Assembly: GCF_018069565.1 (NCBI RefSeq)
Contig: NZ_JAGPNL010000010.1
Span: 1 to 64,000, forward strand
Length of the DNA stretch: 64,000 nt
Reading direction: 5' to 3'
Origin: Streptomyces tagetis
GTDB lineage: Bacteria; Actinomycetota; Actinomycetes; Streptomycetales; Streptomycetaceae
A program made the position numbers and the translations under genes. Below are positions 23,273 to 32,566 of this stretch, one piece after another. Below the pieces are notes generated by a model. That model searched no databases. It was not told the DNA's origin and saw only the letters and a list, made by a program, of their open reading frames with translations. Position 1 is the first letter of the stretch; the number at the start of each line of letters is the position of its first letter.

Positions 23273-24826
23273 GTGCCGCACAGCATCGACGAAGCCTTCA
23301 CGGCACTCCCCCTGCGCGCCCTCGCCGACGCCGCCCTCGCGCGGGCGCGTTCGCTCGGCGCGTCGCACGCGGACTTCCGGCTGGAGCGGGTGCGCAGCGC
23401 CTCCTGGCGGCTGAGGGACGCCAGGCCCGCCGGGTCCTCCGACAGCACCGACCTGGGATACGCGGTGCGGGTCGTGCACGAGGGCGCGTGGGGCTTCGCC
23501 GCGGGCGTGGACCTCACCCTGGACGCCGCCGCCAAGGTCGCCTCGCAGGCGGTGGCGATGGCGCGGCTCTCCGCCCGGGTCATCAAGGCGGCCGGGCCGG
23601 ACGCCGCCCCCGCCACGCCGCACGGGCGGTGGGGGTACGTGGAGCTGGCCGACGAGCCGGTGCACGCCGACCGGACGTGGGTCTCCTCGTACGAGACCGA
23701 TCCCTTCGACGTGCCGGGCGAGGAGAAGGCGGGGCTGCTGGCCGAGTTCAGCGGGCGGCTGCTCGCCGCGGACGGGGTGGACCACGTGGACGCCTCGCTG
23801 CTCACCGTGCGCGAGAACAAGTTCTACGCGGACACCGCGGGGACGGTGACCACGCAGCAGCGGGTCCGGCTGCATCCGGTGCTGACGGCCGTGTCGGTGG
23901 ACGGGGCCGGCGGCGAGTTCGACTCGATGCGCACCCTCGCGCCCCCGGTCGGGCGGGGCTGGGAGTACCTCACCGGCACCGGCTGGGACTGGGACGCGGA
24001 GCTGGCGGAGCTGCCGGAGCTGCTGGCCGAGAAGATGCGGGCGCCGAGCGTCGAGGCCGGGCGGTACGACCTGGTCGTCGACCCGTCCAACCTGTGGCTG
24101 ACCATCCACGAGTCGGTCGGCCACGCCACCGAGCTGGACCGCGCCCTCGGCTACGAGGCGGCGTACGCGGGCACCTCCTTCGCCACCTTCGACCAACTGG
24201 GCGCCCTGCGCTACGGCTCGGAGTTGATGAACGTCACCGGCGACCGCACCGCCGAACACGGACTGGCGACCGTCGGCTACGACGACGAGGGCGTCGAGGC
24301 GCAGTCCTGGGACCTGGTGCGCGACGGCACGCTCGTGGGCTACCAGCTCGACCGGCGGATCGCCCGCCTGACCGGGTTCGAGCGGTCCAACGGGTGCGCC
24401 TTCGCCGACTCCCCCGCGCACGTGCCGGTGCAGCGCATGGCCAACGTCTCGCTGCTGCCCGATCCGGGCGGGCTGTCCACCGAGGACCTGATCGGGGGCG
24501 TGGAGCGGGGCATCTACGTGGTCGGGGACCGCTCGTGGTCCATCGACATGCAGCGGTACAACTTCCAGTTCACCGGGCAGCGGTTCTTCCGGATCGAGAA
24601 CGGGCGGCTGGCCGGCCAGGTGCGGGACGTGGCGTACCAGGCGAGCACCACCGACTTCTGGGGTTCCCTGGCGGCCGTCGGCGGTCCGCAGACCTATGTC
24701 CTGGGCGGCGCCTTCAACTGCGGCAAGGCCCAGCCGGGGCAGGTGGCGGCGGTGTCGCACGGCTGCCCGTCCGCCCTCTTCAAGGGCGTCACCATTCTGA
24801 ACACCACGCAGGAGGCCGGCCGATGA
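23273..24826 (+). CDS. tldD: TldD/PmbA family metallopeptidase, TldD subunit
   Basis: A 517-residue TldD-like protease. The zinc motif is IHESVGHATELDRALG (HExxxH); downstream are the conserved FGSLRY-like segment (LGALRYGSELMNV) and the C-terminal CGKAQPGQVAAVSHGCPS metal-binding patch. In E. coli TldD pairs with inactive TldE to cleave unfolded peptides such as microcin or CcdA. The GTG at 23273 is chosen with GAAGGGA upstream. The stop overlaps the next start (ATGA), so the two subunits are coupled. Confidence 0.92.
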   Translation: MPHSIDEAFTALPLRALADAALARARSLGASHADFRLERVRSASWRLRDARPAGSSDSTDLGYAVRVVHEGAWGFAAGVDLTLDAAAKVASQAVAMARLSARVIKAAGPDAAPATPHGRWGYVELADEPVHADRTWVSSYETDPFDVPGEEKAGLLAEFSGRLLAADGVDHVDASLLTVRENKFYADTAGTVTTQQRVRLHPVLTAVSVDGAGGEFDSMRTLAPPVGRGWEYLTGTGWDWDAELAELPELLAEKMRAPSVEAGRYDLVVDPSNLWLTIHESVGHATELDRALGYEAAYAGTSFATFDQLGALRYGSELMNVTGDRTAEHGLATVGYDDEGVEAQSWDLVRDGTLVGYQLDRRIARLTGFERSNGCAFADSPAHVPVQRMANVSLLPDPGGLSTEDLIGGVERGIYVVGDRSWSIDMQRYNFQFTGQRFFRIENGRLAGQVRDVAYQASTTDFWGSLAAVGGPQTYVLGGAFNCGKAQPGQVAAVSHGCPSALFKGVTILNTTQEAGR

Positions 24827-26217
24827 GCGCGCGTACCGACAAGCCGCACGAGGTCGTCGAACGGGCGCTGGACCTCTCCCGGGCCGACGGGTGCGTCGTC
24901 CTCGCCGAGGAGCACTCCACCGCCAACCTGCGCTGGGCGGGCAACGCGCTCACCACCAACGGCGTCACGCGCGGGCGCACGCTCACGGTCGTCGCCACCG
25001 TCGACGGCCGGGAGGGCACCGCGTCCGGCGTGGTGTCGCGGTCCGCCGTGACCGCCGACGACCTGGAGCCGCTGGTGCGGGCCGCGGAGGAGGCCGCGCG
25101 GAGCGCCGGGCCCGCGGAGGACGCGGGTCCGCTGGTCCGGGACGTGCCGGTGTCCGCGGAGTTCACGCAGGGGCCGGCGGAGACGTCGTCGGCGGTGTTC
25201 GCGGAGTTCGCGCCGGCCCTCGGGGAGGCGTTCGCCCGCGCGCGGGCGGGCGGGCGCGAGCTGTACGGTTTCGCCCACCACGAGGTGTCCTCGACGTACC
25301 TGGGGACGTCGACGGGGCTGCGGCTGCGGCACGACCAGCCGAACGGGACGCTGGAGGTGAACGCCAAGTCGCCGGACCGGACCCGGTCGGCGTGGGCGGG
25401 CCGCGCCACCCGGGACTTCCGGGACGTCGACCCGGTCGCGCTCGACGCGGAGCTGGGCGTGCGCCTGGGCTGGGCGTCCCGGCGGGTGGAGCTGCCCGCG
25501 GGGCGCTACGAGACGCTGTTGCCGCCGACCGCCGTCGCCGACCTGCTGATCTACCAGATGTGGTCGTCCTCGGGCCGGGACGCGGCCGAGGGGCGCACCG
25601 TGTTCTCCCGGCCGGGCGGCGGCACGCGCGTGGGCGACCGGATCGCCGCCCTGCCGCTGACGCTGCGCGGCGACCCGCGGGAGCCGGGGCTGGAGAGCGC
25701 GCCCTTCGTGATCGCGCACTCCTCGGGCGGCGACCAGTCGGTCTTCGACAACGGGCTGCCGCTGGAGGCGACCGACTGGGTCCGCGACGGCGAGCTGGCC
25801 CATCTGTCGACGACCCGGCACGGGGCGGAGCTGACCGGGCTGCCGGTGCGCCCGCCGGTCGGGAACCTGGTGCTGGAGGGCGGCGACGACCGGTCGCTGG
25901 AGGAGATGGTCGCGGGGACCCGGCGCGGGCTGCTGCTGACCTGCCTGTGGTACATCCGTGAGGTGGACCCGGCGACGCTGCTGCTGACCGGGCTCACCCG
26001 GGACGGCGTCTACCTCGTCGAGGACGGCGAGGTGACGGGGGAGGTCAACAACTTCCGGTTCAACGAGTCGCCGGTGGACCTGCTGGGCCGGGCCACGGAG
26101 GCGGGGCGCACCGGCAGGACGCTGCCGCGGGAGTGGGCGGACTGGTTCACGCGGGCCGCGATGCCCCCGCTGCGGGTGCCCGACTTCAACATGAGCTCGG
26201 TCAGCCGGGGCGTATAA
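24823..26217 (+). CDS. TldD/PmbA family protein, PmbA/TldE-like subunit
   Basis: A 464-residue partner lacking the HExxxH motif, as expected for the non-catalytic half of a TldD/TldE heterodimer. Conserved segments include AKSPDRTRSAWAGR, YETLLPPTAVADLLIY, and the C-terminal MVAGTRRGLLLTCLWYIREVD and DGEVTGEVNNFRFNESPVDLL (split as DGEVTGEVNNFRF, NESPVDLL). It is translationally coupled to tldD. The substrate in Streptomyces is unknown; RiPP maturation and turnover are known for other TldD/E pairs, but no precursor gene is visible nearby. Confidence 0.9.
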   Translation: MSARTDKPHEVVERALDLSRADGCVVLAEEHSTANLRWAGNALTTNGVTRGRTLTVVATVDGREGTASGVVSRSAVTADDLEPLVRAAEEAARSAGPAEDAGPLVRDVPVSAEFTQGPAETSSAVFAEFAPALGEAFARARAGGRELYGFAHHEVSSTYLGTSTGLRLRHDQPNGTLEVNAKSPDRTRSAWAGRATRDFRDVDPVALDAELGVRLGWASRRVELPAGRYETLLPPTAVADLLIYQMWSSSGRDAAEGRTVFSRPGGGTRVGDRIAALPLTLRGDPREPGLESAPFVIAHSSGGDQSVFDNGLPLEATDWVRDGELAHLSTTRHGAELTGLPVRPPVGNLVLEGGDDRSLEEMVAGTRRGLLLTCLWYIREVDPATLLLTGLTRDGVYLVEDGEVTGEVNNFRFNESPVDLLGRATEAGRTGRTLPREWADWFTRAAMPPLRVPDFNMSSVSRGV

Positions 26218-26305
26218 CCTCGTAGGCACTGACCCAGGCCGTCCCCCGGACGGCCGCATGGGCACCGATTCGCAGTAGCGGCATCACCGAGGAGACGCGA
26301 GAACC

Positions 26306-27574
26306 GTGACGGACATCGTCGACGAGCTGAAGTGGCGCGGGCTGTTCGCCCAGTCCACCGACGAGGACGCCTTGCGCAAGGCGCTCGCGGACGGTCCCGT
26401 GACGTTCTATTGCGGTTTCGACCCGACCGCCCCCTCGTTGCACGTGGGGCACCTGGTGCAGGTGCTCACGGTGCGGCGGCTCCAGCAGGCCGGTCACCGG
26501 CCGCTGGCGCTGGTCGGCGGGGCGACGGGGCAGATCGGGGACCCGCGTCCGACGGCGGAGCGCACGCTGAACTCGCCGGAGACCGTGGCCGGCTGGGTGG
26601 AGCGGCTGCGCGGGCAGATCGAGCCGTTCCTGTCCTTCGAGGGCGAGAACGCGGCCGTGATGGTCAACAACCTCGACTGGACGCAGAACCTGTCCGCGAT
26701 CGAGTTCCTGCGGGACATCGGCAAGCACTTCCGGGTCAACAAGATGCTGACCAAGGACTCCGTCGCCCGCCGGCTGGAGTCGTCCGAGGGCATCAGCTAC
26801 ACGGAGTTCAGCTACCAGCTCCTCCAGGCCATGGACTTCCTCCAGCTCTACCGGAGGTACGGCTGCGTGCTCCAGCAGGGCGGCAGCGACCAGTGGGGCA
26901 ACCTCACGGCCGGCCTGGACCTGCTGCACCGGCTGGAGCCGGACGCCACCACGCACGCGTACGCGACGCCGCTGATGACGAAGGCGGACGGCACGAAGTT
27001 CGGCAAGACCGAGGGCGGCGCCGTCTGGCTCGACCCGGAGATGACGACGCCGTACGCCTTCTACCAGTTCTGGCTGAACGTGGACGACCGGGACATCTCG
27101 CGGTACATGCGCATCCTGTCCTTCCGGTCCCGCGCGGAGCTGGAGGAGCTGGAGAAGCAGACCGAGGAGCGTCCGCAGGCGCGGGCGGCGCAGCGGGCGC
27201 TGGCGGAGGAGCTGACCACGCTGGTGCACGGCGCGGAGCAGACGGCCGCCGTGATCGGCGCCTCGCGGGCGCTGTTCGGGCAGGGCGATCTCGCCGCGCT
27301 GGACGAGCGGACGCTGACGGCGGCCCTCTCCGAGCTGCCGCGCGCGCGGGTGGCGGAGTTCGCCCCGGTCGTGGACCTGTTCGCCGAGGTCGGCCTGGTG
27401 GCCAGCAAGTCCGCCGCGCGGCGCACCGTCAAGGAGGGCGGCGCGTACGTGAACAACGTGAAGGTGGCCGCCGAGGACGCGGTGCCCGGTCCGGATGACC
27501 TGCTGCACGGGCGGTGGCTCGTGCTGCGCCGCGGCAAGCGGAACCTGGCCGCGGTGGAGGTCGCCGCGGGCTGA
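26306..27574 (+). CDS. tyrS: Tyrosyl-tRNA synthetase
   Basis: A 422-residue class Ic aminoacyl-tRNA synthetase charging tRNA-Tyr. The HIGH-like motif is PSLHVGHL (near residue 45), the KMSKS-like loop is GTKFGKTEGG (near 232), and an S4 RNA-binding domain occupies about 350-420 (VASKSAARRTVKEGGAYVNN). The start is GTG at 26306 with GAGGAGA upstream. The 88-bp leader is too short for a T-box element, which fits the usual absence of T-boxes for tyrS in Streptomyces. A strong hairpin follows the stop. Confidence 0.97.
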   Translation: MTDIVDELKWRGLFAQSTDEDALRKALADGPVTFYCGFDPTAPSLHVGHLVQVLTVRRLQQAGHRPLALVGGATGQIGDPRPTAERTLNSPETVAGWVERLRGQIEPFLSFEGENAAVMVNNLDWTQNLSAIEFLRDIGKHFRVNKMLTKDSVARRLESSEGISYTEFSYQLLQAMDFLQLYRRYGCVLQQGGSDQWGNLTAGLDLLHRLEPDATTHAYATPLMTKADGTKFGKTEGGAVWLDPEMTTPYAFYQFWLNVDDRDISRYMRILSFRSRAELEELEKQTEERPQARAAQRALAEELTTLVHGAEQTAAVIGASRALFGQGDLAALDERTLTAALSELPRARVAEFAPVVDLFAEVGLVASKSAARRTVKEGGAYVNNVKVAAEDAVPGPDDLLHGRWLVLRRGKRNLAAVEVAAG

Positions 27575-27634
27575 GACACGCCGGAGGGGCGGTTCCGGTG
27601 CTCTCGGGCTCCGGGACCGCCCCTTCGGCGTGTC
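27575..27634. terminator. Bidirectional terminator between tyrS and GlsB-like gene
   Basis: A 24-bp stem with two mismatches (27575-27598 against 27611-27634) and a 12-base loop starts at the base after the tyrS stop. The convergent small gene ends 63 bp away. Confidence 0.9.
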
Positions 27635-27697
27635 GCGTCGGTGTACCGGCGTGTCACCGCGGTCGCGTGTCCGTGCGCACGGCGTGTCGGCGGGGGC

Positions 27698-27979
27698 TCA
27701 GGCCCGTTCGCGGCGTCGCCTGCCGCGTACCGCCATGTAGAGCGCGTCGCCGACGGCGACGATGATGATGGCCGCCACGAGCTGGAACAGGTGCCGCCAC
27801 CAGTCGATGCCGGAGGTGGCCGCCACACCGGCCGCTCGGGCGACCGCGTTGCCGACGATGGCGCCGAGCATGCCGAAGATGGTGATCAGCCACAGGGGGC
27901 TGTGCTGCTTCCCCGGAATGATCGCCTTGGCGATCAGGCCCAGCACGAAACCGACGATGATCGCCCACAACCAGCCCAT
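27698..27979 (-). CDS. GlsB/YeaQ/YmgE family small membrane protein
   Basis: A 93-residue protein of the transglycosylase-associated (Tag) family. Three membrane helices (about 3-20, 29-47, 62-82) and the Gly-rich motif GFVLGLIAKAIIPGKQ are typical. The C-terminus is a basic RGRRRRERA tail. Members are stress-induced in many bacteria; no enzymatic activity is known. It is notable that GlsB-type genes elsewhere sit with Asp23/AmaP genes, whereas here the Asp23 cluster is 14 kb away. Confidence 0.9.
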   Translation of the reverse strand: MGWLWAIIVGFVLGLIAKAIIPGKQHSPLWLITIFGMLGAIVGNAVARAAGVAATSGIDWWRHLFQLVAAIIIVAVGDALYMAVRGRRRRERA

Positions 27980-28256
27980 GTCTGCCTCCTCATTTGGCTC
28001 ACTCGGCTTGGCTCATTCGGCTCGGAGCACTACGGGAAGTCTCCGGTCGTACCGCGAACGGCGCATGCCGGGTACGGCCGGACGGGGTACGGCGCCACGG
28101 TGCCCGGCGTACGCGGGGCGGGCGGGCCGGGGCGACCCGGTCTCGTCGGCGCGGGAGGCGCGGCGTACCGTGGGGAGGGTCCGGGACCGGGACCCCGAGC
28201 GGTCGCGGACGGCAGCGGGGCGGGGAAGGACCGATGCGGGCGGTTGGTGGAATGTG

Positions 28257-28652
28257 ATGCGGAAGCGGAATGGCGGCGGCGCCGAGGTGTTCCGGATCAC
28301 CGGAGCCCGAGCGGGCCTCCAGGAGGATGTCCGCGCGCGGCAGCGCCGATATGTGATCTCCATGTCGATCAGGACGGTTTCGGTCATCCTCGCCGCGTGC
28401 CTGTGGGGTGTGGAACGGTACGTCGCGATCGTGGCCCTGGTGTTCGGCGCGGTCCTGCCGTACATCGCGGTGGTGATCGCCAACGCCGGGCGGGAGAACG
28501 CGCCGGGGCTGCCGTCGACGTTCGTGACCGCGCCCACGCGCACGATGATCACCACTCCCGAGTCCGGCGAGGACGGGGCGGAATCCGACGCGGAGGACGG
28601 GGCGAAGGCCCCCACCGCCGGGGCGGCACACGAGCCGCACGGCCGTCCGTGA
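28257..28652 (+). CDS. DUF3099 membrane protein
   Basis: A 131-residue actinobacterial DUF3099 protein. A basic N-terminal region (VFRITGARAGLQEDVRARQRRY) is followed by two membrane helices (about 37-55 and 58-76) and a disordered acidic, Ala-rich tail. The function is unknown. The ATG at 28257 is preceded by GGTGG; an in-frame GTG one codon earlier is possible. Confidence 0.85.
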   Translation: MRKRNGGGAEVFRITGARAGLQEDVRARQRRYVISMSIRTVSVILAACLWGVERYVAIVALVFGAVLPYIAVVIANAGRENAPGLPSTFVTAPTRTMITTPESGEDGAESDAEDGAKAPTAGAAHEPHGRP

Positions 28653-28794
28653 CGGTCCGGCCCGGCGGGGCGGGCGTCGATTCCACGCCAGCGCCGCGGG
28701 CGGCTCAGATCAATCGTGTTGTTCCGGTGCCGGGCGGCGGGGGACCCGTGACATACTTCGTAGGCGCTCCGCATCCCCCGTCGGAGCGACGGAC

Positions 28795-28838
28795 CGACGC
28801 CGGGCAGCTCCCCCCGTGGCTGCTCGGCGTCGCCTTTT
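28795..28838 (+). terminator. Hairpin with T-run, terminator or attenuator
   Basis: A 14-bp stem with one G-U pair (CGACGCCGGGCAGC 28795-28808 with 28819-28832) is followed by CCTTTTCC. It is 143 bp downstream of the DUF3099 stop and only 46 bp upstream of the next start, so it could terminate the former or attenuate the latter. Confidence 0.7.
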
Positions 28839-28884
28839 CCGCGGCCGGGTGCCGCGCCCGTTCCGGGGGCTGTGAGACGAACCC

Positions 28885-29106
28885 GTGAGTGACGAGACGC
28901 TTCCGATCTGTTCCGCCAAGGGCTGCCGTGCGACGGCCGTGTGGGTGCTGGCCTGGAACAACCCCAAGATCCATACGCCCGAGCGGCGCAAGACGTGGGT
29001 CGCGTGCGAGGAGCACCGCGAGCACCTGTCCCAGTTCCTCGGGATGCGCGGTTTCCTGAAGGACGTCGTGGCCTTCGAGGAGTGGCGGTCCGCCGAGGGC
29101 GCGTAA
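28885..29106 (+). CDS. Small Cys/His-containing hypothetical protein
   Basis: A 73-residue conserved-looking protein with ICSAKGCRATAVWVLAWNNPK and VACEEHREHLSQFL (Cys at about 9, 14, 41; His at about 44, 47). The CxxxxC...CxxH arrangement suggests a small zinc site. No family name is certain. GTG start at 28885; no strong RBS. It is convergent with moaA. Confidence 0.8.
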   Translation: MSDETLPICSAKGCRATAVWVLAWNNPKIHTPERRKTWVACEEHREHLSQFLGMRGFLKDVVAFEEWRSAEGA

Positions 29107-29117
29107 CCCTCCGTGAG

Positions 29118-29142
29118 GCGGCCCCCGCGGCACAGGGGCCGC
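29118..29142. terminator. Short hairpin between convergent genes
   Basis: An 8-bp stem (GCGGCCCC 29118-29125 with GGGGCCGC 29135-29142) lies between the stops of the 73-residue gene and moaA. Confidence 0.6.
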
Positions 29143-29156
29143 TGCGGGGCCCGGGG

Positions 29157-30146
29157 TCAGCCGCCGATCGCGGACATCGGCCGGTCGGGCTGGACGAAGG
29201 ACGGGTCGTCGAGGCCCGCGCCGGCCTTCTTGCCCCACATCGCCTGCCGCCACAGCCGGGCGATCTCCTCGTCGGGCGCCTCCGAGCGCAGGGCCGCGCG
29301 CAGGTCGGTCTCCTCGCGGGCGAAGAGGCAGGTGCGCACCTGGCCGTCGGCGGTCAGGCGGGTGCGGTCGCAGGCCGAGCAGAACGGGCGGGTGACGGAG
29401 GCGATGACGCCGACGGTGTGCGGGCCGCCGTCCACGATCCAGCGCTCGGCGGGGGCCGAGCCGCGCTCCTCGGCGCCCTCGGGGGCCAGCGCGAAGCGGG
29501 TGCGCAGCGCGGCGAGGATGTCGCCGGCGGTGACCATGCCCTCGCGCTTCCAGCCGTGCTGGGCGTCGAGGGGCATCTGCTCGATGAAGCGCAGCTCGTA
29601 GCCGTGCTCGATGGCCCAGGCGAGCAGGTCGGGGGCCTCGTCGGCGTTGAGGCCGGGCATGAGGACCGTGTTGACCTTGACGGGGGTCAGTCCGGCCTCG
29701 CGGGCGGCGCGCAGCCCCTCCAGGACGTCCTTGTGCCGGTCCCGGCGGGTGAGTGCCTTGAAGACGTCGGGGCGCAGGGTGTCCAGGGAGACGTTGACCC
29801 GGTCCAGTCCGGCGTCCTTGAGGGCCCGCGCGATACGGCCGAGACCTATGCCGTTGGTGGTCAGGGAGGTCTGGGGGCGCGGTTCCAGGGCGGCGACGCG
29901 GGCGACGATGCCGGGCAGTCCGGGGCGGAGCAGGGGCTCTCCGCCGGTGAAGCGGACCTCCTCGACGCCGAGCGAGGTGACCGCTATGCCGACGAGGCGG
30001 ACGATCTCGTCGTCGGTGAGCAGGTCCGGCTTGGCGAGCCACTGGAGCCCTTCCTCGGGCATGCAGTAGGTGCAGCGCAGGTTGCAGCGGTCGGTGAGCG
30101 AGACCCTCAGGTCGGTGGCCACGCGTCCGTAGGTGTCGATGAGCAT
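29157..30146 (-). CDS. moaA: GTP 3',8-cyclase MoaA (molybdenum cofactor)
   Basis: A 329-residue radical SAM enzyme that starts molybdopterin synthesis by converting GTP to 3',8-cyclo-GTP. The N-terminal cluster motif is DRCNLRCTYC (CxxxCxxC), the second 4Fe-4S site is FCSACDRTRL with the later TCLF Cys, and the C-terminus ends in Gly-Gly (SAIGG), essential in the family. The substrate region TGGEPLLRPG is intact. No other moa gene is adjacent. Transcribed leftward, behind the acetate-symporter terminator. Confidence 0.96.
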   Translation of the reverse strand: MLIDTYGRVATDLRVSLTDRCNLRCTYCMPEEGLQWLAKPDLLTDDEIVRLVGIAVTSLGVEEVRFTGGEPLLRPGLPGIVARVAALEPRPQTSLTTNGIGLGRIARALKDAGLDRVNVSLDTLRPDVFKALTRRDRHKDVLEGLRAAREAGLTPVKVNTVLMPGLNADEAPDLLAWAIEHGYELRFIEQMPLDAQHGWKREGMVTAGDILAALRTRFALAPEGAEERGSAPAERWIVDGGPHTVGVIASVTRPFCSACDRTRLTADGQVRTCLFAREETDLRAALRSEAPDEEIARLWRQAMWGKKAGAGLDDPSFVQPDRPMSAIGG

Positions 30147-30258
30147 GGGCCCCCTCCCTCGGCATGGGACGGCGGAGCGCTCCTTGTCTCCTCCGACATC
30201 TGTGAGCCTACGTGACCCTCGCGGGGCCGGTGGATCGGCCGTTGCCGGGGCACCGGAA

Positions 30259-30303
30259 GCGGCCGCGTCGTGGACACCTCCAGGGTGCCCGCGACGCGGC
30301 CGC
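30259..30303 (-). terminator. Terminator after the acetate symporter gene
   Basis: A 12-bp perfect stem (GCGGCCGCGTCG 30259-30270 with 30292-30303) encloses a loop with further pairing. It lies 21 bp past the stop at 30325. Confidence 0.82.
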
Positions 30304-30324
30304 GACGCTCGTGCGGCGGTCGGC

Positions 30325-31950
30325 TCAGTGCGCGCCGGTGCCGGTCAGGGAGCGGACCTCCAGCTCGGCGTACTTGGCGGCGTCGGGCTCCTCCTTGGAC
30401 AGGAGGGTGCCGAGCCAGCCCATGAGGAAGCCGAACGGGATGGAGATCAGGCCCGGGTTCTTCAGCGGGAACCAGGCGAAGTCCGCGTCGGGGAACATCG
30501 CGGTGGGGTCGCCGGAGACCACGGGCGAGAAGAGCACCAGTCCGACGGCGACGACGAGGCCGCCGTAGATCGACCACAGGGCGCCCTGGGTGGTGAACCG
30601 CTTCCAGAAGAGGCTGTAGAGGATGGTCGGCAGGTTGGCCGAGGCGGCGACCGCGAAGGCCAGCGCGACCAGGCCGGCCACGTTCAGGTCGCGGGCGAGG
30701 GTGCCGAGGCCGATGGAGACGACGCCGATGAAGACGGTCGCCCAGCGGGCGGCGCGGACCTCCTCGCGGCCGGTGGCCTGCCCCTTGCGGATGACGTTGG
30801 CGTAGATGTCGTGGGCGAAGGAGGAGGACGAGGCGAGGGTGAGTCCGGCGACCACGGCGAGGATCGTGGCGAAGGCGACCGCGGAGATGGTGGCGAGCAG
30901 GATCGCGCCCCAGGCCGAGTCGACGCCGCCGATGTGCAGGGCGAGCAGGGGCGCCGCGGTGTTGCCGGACGGGTTGGACGCCTTGATCTCGTCCTGGGAG
31001 ATGAGCGCGGCGGCTCCGAAACCGAGCGCGATGGTCATCAGGTAGAAGGCGCCGATGATGCCGATGGCCCAGTTCACGGACTTCCGGGCGGCCTTGGCGT
31101 TGGGCACCGTGTAGAAGCGGATCAGGATGTGCGGCAGGCCGGCGGTGCCGAGCACCAGCGCGATGCCGAGGGAGATGAAGTCCAGCTTGGTGGTGCCGGT
31201 CGCCCCGTACTGGAGGCCGGGCTCCAGGAAGGCGGCGCCCTTGCCGCTGTTCTCGGCGGCCTGGCCGAGCAGGTCGGAGACGTTGAAGTTGAACTTGAGC
31301 AGCACCAGGAAGGTGATGAGGATCGTGCCGCCGATGAGGAGGACGGCCTTGACCATCTGGACCCAGGTGGTGCCCTTCATGCCGCCGATGGAGACGTACA
31401 CGATCATCAGGACGCCGACCAGGGCGACGATGAGGACCTTGCCCGCGTCGGAGGTGATGCCGAGGAGCAGGGAGACGAGGACGCCCGCGCCGGCCATCTG
31501 GGCCAGCAGGTAGAAGATCGAGACGACGATGGTGGAGGTGCCGGCGGCGGTGCGCACGGGCCGCTGGCGCATCCGGTAGGCGAGGACGTCGCCCATGGTG
31601 TAGCGGCCGGAGTTGCGCAGCGGCTCGGCCACCAGGAGCAGGGCGACGAGCCAGGCGACCAGGAAGCCGATCGAGTACAGGAAGCCGTCGTAGCCGAAGA
31701 TGGCGATGGCGCCGGCGATTCCGAGGAAGGACGCGGCGGACATGTAGTCGCCGGAGACGGCGAGTCCGTTCTGCAGGGCGCTGAACTGCCGTCCGCCCGC
31801 GTAGAAGTCGGCGGCGTCCTTGGTCTGGCGGCCCGCCCAGATGGTGATGCCGAGCGTCGCAAGGACGAACAGCGCGAACAGGGTGATGATCAGCGGCCGG
31901 TGCTCGCCGGCCTCGTTCACGGCGAGGACCGTGTGCTGTGCGGTGCTCAT
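30325..31950 (-). CDS. actP: Sodium:solute symporter, ActP-like (acetate/monocarboxylate)
   Basis: A 541-residue SSS-family permease with about 13 membrane helices. Family marks include FYAGGRQFSALQNGLAVSGD (YxAGR-type motif), GDYMSAASFLGI, GYDGFLYSIGFL and YTMGDVLAYRM. The closest named relatives are cation/acetate symporters; acetate as substrate is inferred from the upstream DUF485 gene, which accompanies ActP widely. The ATG at 31950 overlaps the DUF485 stop by 4 bp. The C-terminus is cytoplasmic and charged. Confidence 0.9.
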   Translation of the reverse strand: MSTAQHTVLAVNEAGEHRPLIITLFALFVLATLGITIWAGRQTKDAADFYAGGRQFSALQNGLAVSGDYMSAASFLGIAGAIAIFGYDGFLYSIGFLVAWLVALLLVAEPLRNSGRYTMGDVLAYRMRQRPVRTAAGTSTIVVSIFYLLAQMAGAGVLVSLLLGITSDAGKVLIVALVGVLMIVYVSIGGMKGTTWVQMVKAVLLIGGTILITFLVLLKFNFNVSDLLGQAAENSGKGAAFLEPGLQYGATGTTKLDFISLGIALVLGTAGLPHILIRFYTVPNAKAARKSVNWAIGIIGAFYLMTIALGFGAAALISQDEIKASNPSGNTAAPLLALHIGGVDSAWGAILLATISAVAFATILAVVAGLTLASSSSFAHDIYANVIRKGQATGREEVRAARWATVFIGVVSIGLGTLARDLNVAGLVALAFAVAASANLPTILYSLFWKRFTTQGALWSIYGGLVVAVGLVLFSPVVSGDPTAMFPDADFAWFPLKNPGLISIPFGFLMGWLGTLLSKEEPDAAKYAELEVRSLTGTGAH

Positions 31951-32303
31951 GCGTCGCCCTCCATCCGGGACTTGATGGCCTCGGCCTTGGGGTCGAGCTG
32001 CGCGGCGGCGTGCCGCGAGTACCACCAGGCGATGAGGAAGGTCGTGACGAACTGGGCGAGGCCGAAGACGAGCGCGACGTTGATGTTGCCGAAGAGTCTG
32101 GTGCCCATGAAGCCGCCGGCGTAGTTCGACAGCAGCACGTAGAGCAGGTACCAGAGGACGAAGGCGATCGTCAGCGGGAAGGCGAAGGAGCGGAAGGAAC
32201 GGCGCAGTTCACCGAAGTCCGCACTGTTCTGCACCTCGGAGAACTCCTCGGCGGAGGGAAGTCGGTGTTCCTCTTTCGAGGGGGGCGGTGCGTCGGTGGC
32301 CAC
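31947..32303 (-). CDS. DUF485 membrane protein (acetate symporter partner)
   Basis: A 118-residue DUF485 protein with two membrane helices (about 45-63 and 80-100; FAFPLTIAFVLWYLLYVLLS and GNINVALVFGLAQFVTTFLI). It is almost always encoded immediately before actP and is probably an accessory subunit. GTG at 32303 is chosen because GAGGAGA lies 4-5 bases upstream; the ATG at 32327 has no RBS. Coupled to actP. Confidence 0.9.
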   Translation of the reverse strand: MATDAPPPSKEEHRLPSAEEFSEVQNSADFGELRRSFRSFAFPLTIAFVLWYLLYVLLSNYAGGFMGTRLFGNINVALVFGLAQFVTTFLIAWWYSRHAAAQLDPKAEAIKSRMEGDA

Positions 32304-32566
32304 GGAGTCTCCTCGTACGACGGTCATGACGGCTTGTACCTCGTTCGGAGGCCGGGGCGGCTCGTGCCCCGGCTTCCCTGTCCAACGACACGGCGCCCCT
32401 CGGGGACCGGTTCAACACCCGTCCGACTTTCCCAACTCGGTTGCGGGAAGTCATTGCTGGCCAGCGACTTCGGGAGATAGCTTCGCTCTGCACCACTTCC
32501 GTCATGTACCTGCCCGACGCCACCTGTGTCCGGGCCGGTTCTCTTTCCGGATGATGTGGAGACCCC

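Noticed and set aside
26218..26305. T-box leader for tyrS
   Set aside because: Only 88 bases are available and no T-box core or terminator/antiterminator pair is present.
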